Source: Aulostomus chinensis
Taxonomy: Eukaryota > Chordata > Actinopteri > Syngnathiformes > Aulostomidae
DNA: 64,000 nucleotides
Assembly: GCA_037954235.1 (NCBI GenBank)
Contig: JBBMOA010000010.1
Coordinates: forward strand, 24,154,529 to 24,218,528
Reading direction: 5' to 3'
Position numbers and translations under genes: made by a program. This document shows, one piece after another, positions 25,201 to 36,940 of the stretch (positions are counted from its first letter, which is position 1; the number at the start of each line of letters is the position of its first letter). The notes under the pieces are model-generated. The model did no database searches and was not told where the DNA came from. It was given only the letters and a program-made list of their open reading frames with translations.

Positions 25201-28200
25201 CAATCACGACCAACTCTTTAATTGCAATTATTTTGACTTATACTTTGACATTAGAGTGGTAATTTTCCTTCTTCCTTAATCTCATTTTCATTGAAAATTC
25301 CATTATAACCATAATGGAATGATTATTATGGGGATCTGTAAAAGTAAGATGTTTCCTAAGTCTGTAGAATGTGACTTCTCTGCAGCACCAGAATATTTAA
25401 CTCAAAATGCTAGTTTGACACACAATTTGCATTAAAAAAAACCCACTGCCCTTTGTTGTGATTTGAAAATTCCAATAGGTCATATTGCGATGACTTGTGC
25501 TGCCCTAAATCCTGGTTTACTGTTCAAGATAGTGCAAGAGTATTTCTGTGCGTGTTTGCTCTTTCAACAGTTTGTATTCAAGCCAGTTTGACAGCTCCGT
25601 ACAAGTGCGGCCCTCTTTCTGTAGCTCCAGAGGGTTGTGGTATACATTTCTGTCTTTATTTCAGCACAACTTTGCAAACTCCAGAGTAGCACAGCGGTTG
25701 TGTGTAGACATAGCAGAACTTTCTGTGTGGATTTCTACTTCCACTTAGATATGCTAATTTCCAGCTCTATTTGTTTCATTTTCATCAAACTTCTCCACCA
25801 TAAACGTTTGCACGAAGCACACTGCACAAATAGAAATACTGGTGTGCATATAAATGAACCACACAAGGGGAGGAGAAAGAATGAATGACTTAGAGGTTCA
25901 TAGCACCTTAATTTATGTAGAATACATTTTGTTGAGAGTGAGGAATGCTCACAGAACCTTTGCTTTAGTATTTGCGCCATCTCTGTGTTCTGGCTGCAAC
26001 ATGGTTGTGTTTTCCTCTCTGCAGCTTCATACTCAGCCGTTTTGGAAGTGGAGCTTTTTGTTGCACTGCAGATTTCTGGTTTGATCCTTTTTCATGTTTC
26101 TATGAGGGATAAAAAGGCTACATTATTATTTTATAGGTAGGTCCACTGATGTTTTTCAACTTCTCTCCTCATGGGCGGTGATAACCAGTTTTATATCTCA
26201 CCTGATGCCCGCGATTATCAGGCCTATCTAGGGATGGGATATACAACTGAGTCGCCAAAGTGTGTGTTTTTCTTTGAAAATCCACAAGGTACCATTCATG
26301 CGTCTGACCTTCTGTCCTACTTAATTGGGCTCTGTGCAACCTGACACGGCTTCTCTCAGAAATAGACGGTGTGTATTTGTAGGGGAGAGCAGCAGAGAGC
26401 TGGGGTGCTTCTGAGACGTGGTGTGACGCTCCCGGCGGAATCAAATAATTGACTGGAGTGGCGGTGACGGGGCTGTCACATCCAGAATGTGATGCAGCCG
26501 GACCAGTGCAAGCTGTTACACTTGTAGCTTGTAATACACTTTTATACATTCATTGTGTAATGGTGGTTTGTGTCATTTCTAGTGAATCAACACTATCCAT
26601 TGTACTAGTATTGCATCACACAGACCCAGTGCAAACTCACTTGAAGCTACTCCCTATATTGTGGTTCCTTGGTATGGTTTGATCCCCTTAAGATATGAGA
26701 GAATGTTTCAAAGGTGGGAGACCAGGATGTTAGAGATTATAGATGTAGCTTGATTATTCATGTATTTTTCAGAAGATCCTGGTTTATATTACGGTGCTAC
26801 AGTTCATCATGTCTGAAACTAGCTGTCGAAGCTCTTGTTTTTCTTTGCTTACCCCCTCCTCCTTAAAAACCTACCTTCTTCGCTACAGCACCCAGTGCAT
26901 AGCTTTCTCCTCAAAGTCCATATTTGGATGAGAGGGCAGAGTTAAGGAGCAAGAGGTGCATCTGAGACTCAGAGAGATCAGTGTGGTAGCAGCCCTGCAA
27001 ACACAGTGAAGCCTGAAAAACACCTGAAAACACACCCTCTTTATCAGCTATTGTACTGTGAAAAGTACTGCCGTTTACAAAATGATCACAACTGTGAAAC
27101 GTAATGGAGAACATTTCACACTGTTGGTTGAAATCATGAATCATTTTGAAAACGTATGCAGAGGTAAGAAGTGAAAAGTGGGGTTGTTTTTCCATAGACA
27201 ACCTCCAGTCTGTTATAGTCTACTCAGGCGTAGATGAGCTGCAGCAGGCATCAAACCTTCAGCCTATTTTTATATTCCGTCATTATTTATCAGCTGGTTG
27301 TTGTAGAGACATGTTTCTGAAACATGAGATGCATGGTGCTGAAGAACAAATAGACTTAAATGTTTCACCGACTGAGACTGAGTTCAGTGTTTGGGTCAGT
27401 CTTGGGAGTGTTCGTTTTCTCCTATGAGAACAGAATGGTGTGTGTGGGTATATTTTCTTATAACTTCCCAAACTCTTGAGGTCGTGTGCCAGGTCAGTCT
27501 GTGTGTTGCCTCTGTGGCTTTATACTTACACACCTGTCAATGCCAGACCGTCAGAGGGATGTGACATTTCTTTATCGCTGCGCTAATTGCTCATACTTGA
27601 TTCTCTGCCTTTAGTGAATCTTTTAGGAAAAAGACCAGCAGCATCTAAACTCCCCAGGTGCCTAAACATACCATGTTTGATTGCAATAACATTCTCTTTG
27701 GGTCTACTTTATGGAACCCTTCAGTGCTACAATATCTTTGATCCCGTCGTTATATATGTATCCTCTAGTTAACTACACAATCCATCTGCAGTTCAATAGT
27801 GTGGCACAAAAGGACTTAAATGAATTCTGCAGTGGGTAAGACCACAGATAAATGACCAGGAAAATAATTGGCTGCTGGAGGGATCTTTCTTTGTTTTAGC
27901 AGTTATCTGTACCTCACATAAAGCCCAATGATTTGAAATGCTTTTCATCATAACAAGGATATACGGGAGCTTTTATATTCATAAATCCAAAGACATTGTT
28001 AAGGAGAACAATAGAACAAAGGAAGAAAGAAGCACTACCTGGTTGTTGCAACTCAAGTGACAGGTGCTTTTTAGTGGGGTTGGAGAAAGTAGAGCAAACA
28101 AGATCCAACGTGTCTAGTGTTGGTAGTACTGTAGACTGAAGTACTCTGTCTATAAGTGAAAGAAATAATGTAAATATCTGCACAGAGCAGATCAACATCC

Positions 28201-31200
28201 AAAGACTTCCAGTAAGACTCCCTGAACCAACCAGGGTAATACTAACAGAAGTCAGTGCGAGCTTGTGTATCTGTTTCAAAAGCAGATGGTTCTCAGACTT
28301 TTTAGAGTTGGTGTTGAGCATCAAAGTCTTCTCAGGTTGTTCTTGGCATGTTGCAGTCGAATACTGTAAACATCACCCACTGTATATCATAGGTCAGGCA
28401 TGACTAGACTAGAGGAGGTGTTGTATCTCCTAGAGTGCATGTTCTTCAGGCTGAGGGAGGGAGAGAGGTATGTCCTCTGTCTGTAGCTGTGCCTTTCCTC
28501 CTGATCCCTGCTGCCAGCTGCTCTCTTTCCATACCTTCAAGCAGATCCCGTGGTGGTATCAAGTAGCCTGCCCCAACCACAGCTTCCCTGTTGGGAGACA
28601 GAGGGAGGAGACTATGACTGGAACTGGGGATCCAGGGTGCCTTTTACAACAGCGCTTTACCCAGCCTCTGCCTCACTGGTGGGAGATGGTGTTAAGCGCG
28701 ATTGCTTAACATGTCAGCTCTAGTGCTAATTCATCCACATTTGGTTGGGGTGTGGTCTGGAGACAGACATTCTAGGCAAGGACTGGCATCAAGAACAACA
28801 GCATGTGATAGGAGGGTGGATTATTTCAGCCACATGTGATGTTACGCAGGGTAATAAACACGGGGAACTGTTGTAATATTATCGTATACAGAAAACGTCG
28901 AGGTTATTAATGACCTTTTCCTGCAAAGTATCGAGAGCCACTGTGTCTGTGTCCAGTGAGCTCTGCAATGCAGCTCAGCTGAAACAGCATTTGGTGTCTC
29001 AGGGCACTGTAGCTCTGCCAGTGCTTTCAAATCCTAGCTAGAGAATGGCAGAGGTCAGGGTCGAAAGAATTAGCAGGACTGCCAACCACCCACATTTTCC
29101 ACAGCTAGCTGTCTGGATCACCTGTCACTCTGTTGTCCCTCTGCTGTTGTGATGATCTTGATTGGAGGAGAATGCTGCTACCTAGTGACTCTAAGGTGAT
29201 ATTACTTTCTGCCAACAACTTTGGGGAAAAAACTTTCAAAAATCTGATTTAGGTTGTGTTTTTGCTTATTTTCATCGTAATTTCACAGCAGTTAAAATTA
29301 CACTGCTGTGACTGTCTGCACATGATTAATATTTGTGACATACATCTTTAACTGAGGTGTGTGTGTGTGTGTGTGTGTGTGTATACAAGTAATTAAGTCT
29401 TGGATAACAAATCCCTTTTTTCTTACAGAAGACCGTTTTTAGTGTTGTGTCTAAAAAATACCCCCCCCACAAACCAACTCATATTTTCTGAATACTACAA
29501 GAGCATTGAGTAACACACTGTACTGTTCTAAAATTACTTGCTGACAGCTGTTCCCATTTTTGGCTTTGCTCCCTCTGATGTCAGTTTATTGTGAGCTGCC
29601 CAGCAGCTGATCTTGACTCTTTGCTTTCTACATGTTAGCCTTTGTTTCCGGTGATGCATGGCTGATGCAAGTCATACATTCCACACTTACACGGCACACA
29701 CGTGCTTACACGTCACGCATGGCCACTGAGAAGGGAACTCCCCTTGTCTCTCTCTCTTTTTTTTTTTTTTAATCCCACAGCTCCTGATGCTTTATAGTTT
29801 TCTCTCTACAGATCAAATGTACGAATTATTCTTTTCTTTCATTCTCAGGCTGCAGATTGCCCAGGAGGAGCATCGCACAGTTGAGGTGGAAAAGCTGAAC
29901 TTGGAGCAGAAGCTGAGGGATGAGATCAACACAGCCAAACAGGAGGCACATCGACTGAGGGAGCTGCGCGAGGGCACAGAGAATGAGTTGAGTCGGCAGA
30001 AGTACGCAGAAGAAGAGCTTGAACAGGTACCGCACTGGTCAAAACATTTAAAACAAATAGAACTGGAGATGAAACCCTGAAACTGAGTGCATATTTTATT
30101 CATTTACATGATGTGGCTTCACAGTATGCTTAGGTCTATCAGAGTTCTACTAGCTGTAGTATAAATACACCCACTAAGGACTTTGTCCATTAGAAATTTG
30201 GCAGGAACTGCAGAGCACAGCCCACACAGGCAGCTAAGCAAAACAAATTTCCTTGAAGGATTACCACTGTTATCCAATTTCGACACTTATGTCAAAGATC
30301 TTTTTTTTTTCATTTATAAACAGTGGTACACTTGAAACACACAAGGCATTACAGTTTAATGTGAAAATTCTTAGATTCAGAAAGCCTATTTTAATCAAGT
30401 GTCTTCGGCTTGGTCATACAAAGATAGATGTGTCAATTTGTCACCTAATGTTTGACATTTGTTGCAGGTTCGCATGGCTCTGAAGAAAGCTGAGAAGGAG
30501 CTGGAGTCGCGGAGTGGCTGGTCACCACCGGAGTCTCTGCAGAAGTGGCTGCAGCTCACTCATGAGGTAGAAGTGCAGTACTACAACATCAAGAAGCAGA
30601 ATGCTGAACGGCAGCTCCTGGTGGCTAAAGAAGGGGTAAGCCCGTAAAAAGGAAAAATAAAACGAAACAATGCCATCAGGTATCCCTCTGTGGCAGTGTT
30701 TTTTAGAATCATCATATTATTTCAGGGGGCGTGTTTCACACCGTCACCAGTTGAGACCTGTCCTTCATTTAAATCTTGGTTATGTTATGGATATTTTAGC
30801 TCCTTTGTTTTCACAGGCAGAGAAGATAAAGAAGAAGAGGAACACACTCTTTGGGACTTTCCACGTAGCCCACAGCTCCTCCTTGGATGATGTAGACCAC
30901 AAAATCCTGGCAGCAAAGTAAGGCAGAACTTTAAGCAATGGCATGTCACATTAGATCTATAAATACAAATGTGATTTTTATGGTGGTATAGTGATTTACA
31001 TGTGTGGATATTTTTTTCTTTCATACCAGTATAATTATTGATCTCCTGGTTTCTCACAGACAAGCCCTGGGTGAGGTAACAGCTGCTTTGCGCGAGAGGC
31101 TGCATCGCTGGCAGCAGATAGAGATCCTCACAGGTTTTACTGTCGTCAACAACCCAGGCCTTTCTTTACTGGCCTCAGCCCTCAACCTTGACCCCACCTT

Positions 31201-34200
31201 CATGGGTGGCAGAGCTACACCGCAGCACTTCATCATGTCCGACGACATGGACGACTTGGACGAGGATATCATGCCTGGAACTGTGCAATGTAAGAGTTCA
31301 TCCGAATCTATCGGCCCATCGGTGGCGATTAGCAAACGAACACTTAAACACTCCAAGGTCCTGCTGGGGAAATCCAAAAATCCAACCACATAAGAATTTG
31401 GACCCCGTTTACCTGAATTCATCCTCGTGGCCTCCCGACTGATGGAGGTAGTGAGGGTCCCTCACCAACGAATATGTGCCGTTTTCCATTTGTGCAATGC
31501 TTTCCATGTAGATTCACGTAATTGTCTTGTTTCATGACACACAATTCCACTTGAATGGCTTTTGTCAATTGCTCTCATTTTGGATCACTGTTTACTCAAA
31601 GACAGTTATGAAGACTGAAGCCTTCCCTCTGGCTGTTAAACTGTCAAATATATATATATCTATATATTTCTCAATAAGAGCAACTTTTGTGCTGTATTGT
31701 TTGTAGTGTCCCAATGTGTGAATTTATATTGAATTGCTTTTGATAAAACAGCTGCAACAGAAGAAGCCCAGTTACCTCATCCTCAAGAACAGATGACATT
31801 TAGATGAAAACACACCAACATGATTTCTTTCTAGAGTTTTTCTGCACAAGAATGTATTTTTGCCACATCATTCTAAGATAAAGAATCATCACTCATATTT
31901 TTAATCTCATCAATAAGTCTGGTCAGCATAATGCATTGTTGCCATGTCATTATGGGGTGTATGAGCAACTTATTCTGACCCTTACAAACGGAAGGGGGAG
32001 GCTGCACTGCAGAATCCCTTTGCAGCTACAATAACGAGTAAGTCTCGCAATCAACATTAATTACACTCCACATCTCATTCCCTTCTGTCCTTCGGCTCCC
32101 GCTGCTGTCTCATTGGCCCAACTACAGATGGCGCCCGAGTGTTGGAACGACGAGCCAGTGACCTGTGGTCTGTTGGTTCGTACTGTCAGCCCGTTTGGAA
32201 ATATTGTGGTTGGCTATTTATTGATGCCCTAGTTCCATCCTGAGTCTTGACACCTCTGTCTCTTCCTGCGACACCAACCCACCCTCAGATGTCACCCTGT
32301 TGTGTTAGAGCGTTGACTGTAGATGGACACAGCTGCAAAGAAAAAACAACTTCAGGCTGTATTCATCAAAAAGCTCCACTGTCTGTCCTTAGTTTCTCTC
32401 CAGTTCTGTTCCTGCTCCCTTCCCATTGTGACCTGTCTTATTTTTGCAATCAGCTTTTTTTTTTTAAATCAGTTATTTAATATTTTTTAAAAACACTTGT
32501 TTGGCTGAGTAACAAATTACATTTATTTCCTATCTAATGATGTTGCTTGTAAGCTAGAAGTGTTGGAATTTTCATAATTTTATAATGATGTCTGAAAAAG
32601 TGAAATGATTGGCCTGACCAAGAAAAGTACATATATATAAATAATTTACTTTTATAAATATAATAAAACAATAAAAAGTTTCAGTTCAGAAAAGTTTCTG
32701 TTCATTGACAATTATGAATGGTTTTAAATTACCAATACTTAATATCAACTTGGAGAAGAAAATGAAGATATTTAAGTGCTTTATCAGACTTTAAAGAATA
32801 TACCTCTTTTTTTCTAAACAGCAATTACTGTCTGCACTCATTGTCTGCTTCTATTGTCTATGGTGCAACCAAACTAGATACCTGTTCATGATTGGCTCCT
32901 CCCACATTCCATTATCAAGGGATATGATTGGCTGTTTGCGTGCCAGAGAGGAAGCATGCCTTGGGTTTGTTGCTGCAACCAAACTTGTGTTTATTTGTTT
33001 TCATGGTGATTGAAACTATTTTTACTGTATTGAGTTGTTTTCTAACTGCTCTTATTGCTCATCGCTATTGTTTTATTGCCCAGGCCTTCTGTAGTTCAGC
33101 TTTGCTTACTCAGAAACACGAGTGTAAGAGACTTTATCCCCCACCTGAATGTCATTCCTCCACTGATCTCCGCAACCTTCCACACTTGGTGGTTGATGAT
33201 AATTCTGCTGTTTTATGCCCGCAGCTCCCAGTATGATGTCCCTCCGCCAACGCCACATTGACCCCCAGCTGGCTATGGGCTCCCAGAGGTTGGTAGAGAG
33301 TTGCCCATTTGAGGGTCAGCAGGGAGAGGGAACCCCATACCCATCCAGATCTAGGGCTTCCTTCAGAGAGTCACGCAGCCAGTCTTTCGGGCAGCTCGAC
33401 ATTCTCCCCCTGCCTCCTCTGTCCTCTGCTGTGTCTCATCCCTCCATCATCTGTACTTCAACCCCAAATCCTCAGTCCCTGTCCTCCTTCTCCTCATCTT
33501 CCTCCTGCTTACCTAGCTCATTGGGAGGCGCTGCAGCCCCTCATTCTTCCCATTTATATCACGCTTCTTTCCAGCCCATGGACCCCATTCCTGATTTCAC
33601 CTTCTCAGATGTCTCCAAAGAGCATTCGCTGTGTAGCGACAACTTCGGGTACCTTTCAAACTCTCCACACTCATTGCATGTGTGTGGGTTTTTTAGTAAT
33701 GTACCTGCTGTAATTTCAATCTGTAATACATCTTTCATGTATTAAGAAAATATGGCAAAATTTATCTAGTTTGTCTTTCTTTCTTTTTTCTTCTTCTTTC
33801 ACACCATTTCTCCTGATTAGCTAGTACAGTTTCTATGCATTTACTCTTCTCAGCCTCCCTCAGCACCCCGGGTATTCTTTGCCTGCAAAACTAACTGTGT
33901 GGAGTTCCAGTGCTCAGGCTGATCCAGCGTGTCCGTGGCTTTGCAGGCATAGTGTAGAACAAACCTGGCATGCAAGACCACAACTTCAAACTGTTTGTCC
34001 CAGTAGTTTCCCGTCACTTCCTCTAATTTGTGGTTTTCACCCCCACAGGGACCTAAATCGCTCTGACTCCGACTCCTCCCTCTCCCTCTCCCAAGTTGGT
34101 GATCGGCTATCTGCCTACAGCTCTAAAGGCCACATTATCAAGCCCACCTCCCTCATACACAGCCTGTCAGGCCGCTCTGATGATGCTTCATCACTGCATG

Positions 34201-34559
34201 CTTACACTCCGAACGGAGGGAACCGCATTCATGAGGGTGGTCATGCAGAGTCCATCCCAGACAGCCCCATACTCATGAAGAAGGTGTACGGCGTGGAGCA
34301 GTCGCCCAGCCTGGGAGAGATCAACAGCCTGTCAGAGTCATCCCGTTCTCTCAGCCCGAACTCCACAGAACCTGAAACACCGTCACCTACGGGAGGTCAG
34401 CTTGGAGCTGTTGGAGTAAAGGCCAACAGCCGTATCCCACAGCTGTCCTCCAAGAAGAGTCCGCTGGAAGAGGACAGTGGGTCAACAGGAGAAGACACAG
34501 ATTCCACCGCCAGCCGCAAGAAACACACCTTCAAGATCTTCAAGAAACAGAAGAAATAA
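11944..34559 (+). CDS. stim1: Stromal interaction molecule 1, ER calcium sensor
   Basis: Single-pass ER protein that senses luminal calcium and opens ORAI channels on store depletion. Coding exons: 11944-12064, 15523-15653, 18904-19018, 20624-20735, 20909-21024, 24315-24492, 29849-30026, 30468-30635, 30817-30917, 31060-31289, 33225-33288, 34049-34559; all phases match, 674 aa (human 685). Seen: signal peptide (about 1-23); canonical EF-hand loop 70-81 (DDDANGNVDVAE) with Glu at position 12; SAM domain about 126-194; TM about 207-229 (MLVVSIVIGMGGCWFAYI); coiled coils; CAD/SOAR about 338-436; acidic inhibitory segment 468-476 (DDMDDLDED); Ser/Pro-rich tail with an EB1-binding SRIP at 632-635; and a lysine-rich C-terminus (KIFKKQKK). 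It is STIM1, not STIM2, by EF-hand, SOAR and tail. Which fish duplicate (stim1a or stim1b) is not decided. Confidence 0.97.
13143..13260. repeat. Duplicated (GT)n microsatellite unit in stim1 intron 1
   Basis: A long GT run ends in GAGAGTGAGGGG, then a second GT run ends in the same dodecamer, so the unit run-plus-terminator is duplicated. A poly-T tract follows at 13267-13280. Confidence 0.95.
14925..14951. repeat. Poly(A) tract in stim1 intron 1
   Basis: About 27 uninterrupted A residues. It could be the tail of a retroposed element, but nothing upstream of it is recognisable as one. Confidence 0.85.
17936..17970. repeat. (CA)n microsatellite in stim1 intron 2
   Basis: CA run with a GCGC interruption near its right end. 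Confidence 0.9.
19718..20109. mobile_element. MITE with 19-bp terminal inverted repeats, stim1 intron 3
   Basis: The left end reads TTTAAGGGATAATTCACCC. The right end, GGGTGAACTGTCCCTATAA (20091-20109), is its inverted copy with four or five mismatches. The element is 392 bp and encodes nothing. Termini of the type AAGGGATAGTTCACCCA are very common in fish genomes as small nonautonomous DNA transposons. A (TG)n run starts directly at the right end, so the target-site duplication cannot be read. Confidence 0.72.
20111..20138. repeat. (GT)n microsatellite abutting the MITE
   Basis: Fourteen GT units directly after the right inverted repeat of the intron 3 MITE. Confidence 0.92.
24772..25203 (-). 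other. Antisense 143-codon frame in stim1 intron 6, unknown
   Basis: An open minus-strand frame with protein-like composition, not low-complexity. It includes the stretches YRQFTTVFYLKAILVSHYP and IIIQVIDPHGLLPTS. I do not recognise the family. It ends next to the hAT-like element at 25191-25507, so it may be a transposon-borne or retroposed gene fragment. Chance is also possible, since other intronic frames of 110-140 codons occur in this window. No splice partners or start context were found. Confidence 0.25.
25191..25507. mobile_element. hAT-like nonautonomous element, degenerate, stim1 intron 6
   Basis: The left end contains AAGGCTGCACAATCA. The right end, read inverted, starts TTTAGGGCAGCACAAGTCA and continues with a 'cgcaatatg' motif. 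Fish hAT MITEs typically begin with GGGCTGCAC(A/G)A, followed by sequence resembling 'atcgcaata'. The two ends match imperfectly, as for an old copy. No target duplication was established. Confidence 0.42.
29357..29382. repeat. (GT)n microsatellite in stim1 intron 6
   Basis: Thirteen GT units about 470 bp upstream of coding exon 7. Confidence 0.9.
31290..31393 (+). other. stim1 exon 10 read-through extension (34 codons to stop)
   Basis: If the donor after 31289 is not used, the frame continues for 34 codons (starting CKSSSESIGPS, ending SKNPTT) to a TAA at 31391. The product would keep the channel-activating region and the acidic segment but lose the Ser/Pro and lysine-rich tail. Whether such a transcript is made is unknown. 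Confidence 0.3.
32662..32675 (+). terminator. Tandem AATAAA hexamers in stim1 intron 10
   Basis: Two hexamers at 32662-32667 and 32670-32675 on the coding strand, about 1.3 kb after the read-through stop in the same intron. They could serve intronic polyadenylation, but in such AT-rich sequence they may be chance. Confidence 0.25.
33289..33648 (+). CDS. stim1: stim1 alternative exon 11 extension, STIM1L-like 120-aa insert
   Basis: The short exon 11 ends at 33288 (reading GSQ-R across the junction) before GTTGGT. The same frame stays open for another 360 nt to a second donor at 33649 (GTACCT), in the same phase, so use of the second donor inserts exactly 120 codons and gives 794 aa. Mammalian STIM1L has a 106-residue insert at the same site (791 aa in all), reported to bind actin and to be enriched in muscle. 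The insert is rich in Ser and Pro with basic SRSRASFRESRSQSF near its start. Position, phase and length support homology. Residue-level similarity to the mammalian insert was not established. Confidence 0.72.
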
Positions 34560-35699
34560 GGGCTATGTGAACTTCTGGCTATCAAATTAGTTTGACTGTA
34601 ATCCTCTTGTCTGTTTTTGACAAAAAAGCTTTTGCGGGGTTCTCAAGTGGTCAAATGATGGCAAAATTTGTTGCCTCTCATCATTTTGTAGGTACCTATG
34701 GAACTGTGGGATCAACCAGTTTTATCTGCTTATCTGGTCAATGTTGAATATGTGGGGAATGGGGTTGGTTTGTATATTGGAATGTAAAGTATTATTTATT
34801 CTGCAGGAAATTGTGCCAGTCTCAAAGGGAAATGTGTTGCCCAGTTGGTTTTTTCTTTTGCGTTTTTACCGGCTGTAACATTTTTGCATGTCTTCACTTT
34901 TGCTTTGACTGCTAATGGAATGCTCCTAGTGTTTGCTTGGTTCTTGTTGTTGACCTGCTTTGGCAGCACTGGATGTTTCCTTTATTACTACCAAACTCCT
35001 TGCCAACGACTCCAAAATGAATGCGCACACGTTCTCTTTTTTCCTCTCACTAACTTGTGTTTTTATTAATGGTGACGAGTTTTTCCTGTCTTCTGTTGTC
35101 TCTGTCTTGGAAGTGGAGGGGGGAAAAAAACAATTTATTTAAAAAAAAACATGAGTAGTAGGAAGCTGGTAGCCAGATGATAGCGACATTTTTCAAAAAA
35201 AGTCAGATGAGTGCATTGTTTGATTTATGTAGAGTTCCGAACAAACTGCACCCTGGGTTCCTCGACATCACCGTGAAGAAAGGGAGTTGGGTGCAATTCA
35301 AATATCTGAGCGAGGTCCTTTTAGTTTTTTTTTTTTTTATTTAAAGTATTGAAGGTTGGTATCCATGTGAATATGGAAAACGACAGAAAATCACCTTCCT
35401 AAATTGCCCAGCAATAAAACAACTCCAAGAGCTAAACTATCCAGCTTCGGGCAGAAATGTCCTCTGAATAATCGAAATGTTCAAGTTTAAAATGCCACTG
35501 TTTAGTTACATTGTGTGGTGGTGTGAAATTTAAAAAGCTTAGATGAAAAGTATACACAACCGTGTAGCAGGAAAAACAGCATCATTTCTCATAGATTTTG
35601 ACACAAGACTCTTGAATTGCAGTGTTTTTTTAATACAGAAGTAAATTGTTTTGACAATCACCCTAAATTAAATCTCATCATTTTCAGTGATACGTGTAA

Positions 35700-35723
35700 A
35701 AAAAAAAAAAAAAAAAAAAAAAA
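35700..35723. repeat. Poly(A) tract in stim1 3' UTR
   Basis: Twenty-four A residues inside the untranslated region. Such a tract can cause internal oligo-dT priming, so cDNA ends at this point would be misleading. Confidence 0.85.
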
Positions 35724-36480
35724 GGTGGAGTTTGACTGTCGGCTCCTTCAAATCCTTTTTTTTTTAAAAACTATGATAAGAATTTGTCACCGAGGGAGGG
35801 GTGCTGGTAAGGGCTATAAATACACGGCAAAAATCATATACTTAGTACAAGGTGTAACCAATTTGTAATTCACCTTTTAAGGAAGCTCAATTAGCAGAAG
35901 CAGGAGACCAAGAATCCCATCAAAGTGCCAAATCAACGTAACTGGCAGAAGCCTTTTGTGTTTACGATCTTGAATGTCTAAGGGTTATGTTTCAGTAACG
36001 ACAACCACGGTATGTTTACGTTTGTTGCATAAAAGTAGTATCCTCTGACGACAACGAGCATTGTGCCAGTTTAAATCTTGTTAACTTTGTACGATCACAG
36101 AACTATGCATCAGTAGTTGTAGTTTAGAAAGTAGTAGCGCCACCAGTTGTGCTTCTGATCAATAAACAACCAAAAAGTGCTGCGAGAGACACAGTCGGCC
36201 TCCCCCGAGCTCAATGTAACTGGTGGTTTGGATGTAGAAGACATGTTTCTATATTTTACTTTAAAAACCAGCCAAAAAAAAAAAACAAACTTTCCTACTG
36301 GTACTTTTTAAAAAGTGTAATTTGTACACCTTTTTGCACGACAGCTGTAAATGGAATATGCCATCCGAGTGTGTGTGAGTGTGTGTCTGCTCCCAGTATA
36401 ATGCTCTGTAATGTTGATGCATGTCAGCTGCTGTAACAAAACTTACATTGGGTTAGAAGAATGGTTCAGCTTCAGCATCG

Positions 36481-36490
36481 CCCCCCCCCC

Positions 36491-36522
<32 letters not shown>
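36481..36522. repeat. Poly(C)-(CA)n tract in stim1 3' UTR
   Basis: Thirteen C residues run directly into about fourteen CA units, roughly 130 bp before the poly(A) signal. Confidence 0.93.
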
Positions 36523-36524
<2 letters not shown>

Positions 36525-36648
36525 TACACCACCCTTACTTTTCTTTTGAGCTTCTACTTCTGAATACACAGTCAATTTGTACAGGAAAACTGATTATTTT
36601 GCATCTTCTGTGATGGTCTAGACTTTTATGGCACTCCTGCATGATGGC

Positions 36649-36654
36649 AATAAA
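36649..36654 (+). terminator. stim1 poly(A) signal
   Basis: Canonical AATAAA about 2.1 kb after the stim1 stop and only 287 bp before the chosen start codon of the next gene. Confidence 0.7.
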
Positions 36655-36940
36655 CTATTTTAAATGAAAATGAGCTTGATTTTTGTCCAAGCCTGCACAT
36701 CTACAATATAATTTTACATACGTGTACAAAGTCGAATCTGTCCAGCAGGTAGAGTGACTTGAAATATTAGGAAGTAACCTTTAAAACTCCACCCTGAGTG
36801 TGGTGTCTATAGTCACTGGGTGGGACCACATGTTAAATATTTACCCAGGAACCAGCATGAATGAGGTGGAGCAGGATGAGATCTGGTTCTTTAGGCTTTT
36901 CAAGGAAATATTCAATGGATGTGAAAATAGTGTATGGATC

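Larger units (their letters stand above)
34560..36670 (+). other. stim1 3' UTR
   Basis: About 2.1 kb from the stop codon to just after the AATAAA at 36649-36654. It contains an A tract at 35700-35723 and a C run passing into (CA)n at 36481-36522. No coding frame is credible here. Confidence 0.7.

Noticed and set aside
26169..26549. 126-codon minus-strand frame in stim1 intron 6
   Set aside because: No family resemblance, no splice structure, consistent with chance.
27914..28324. 136-codon minus-strand frame in stim1 intron 6
   Set aside because: Leucine/serine-rich without motifs. It crosses unremarkable intron sequence and is best explained by chance.
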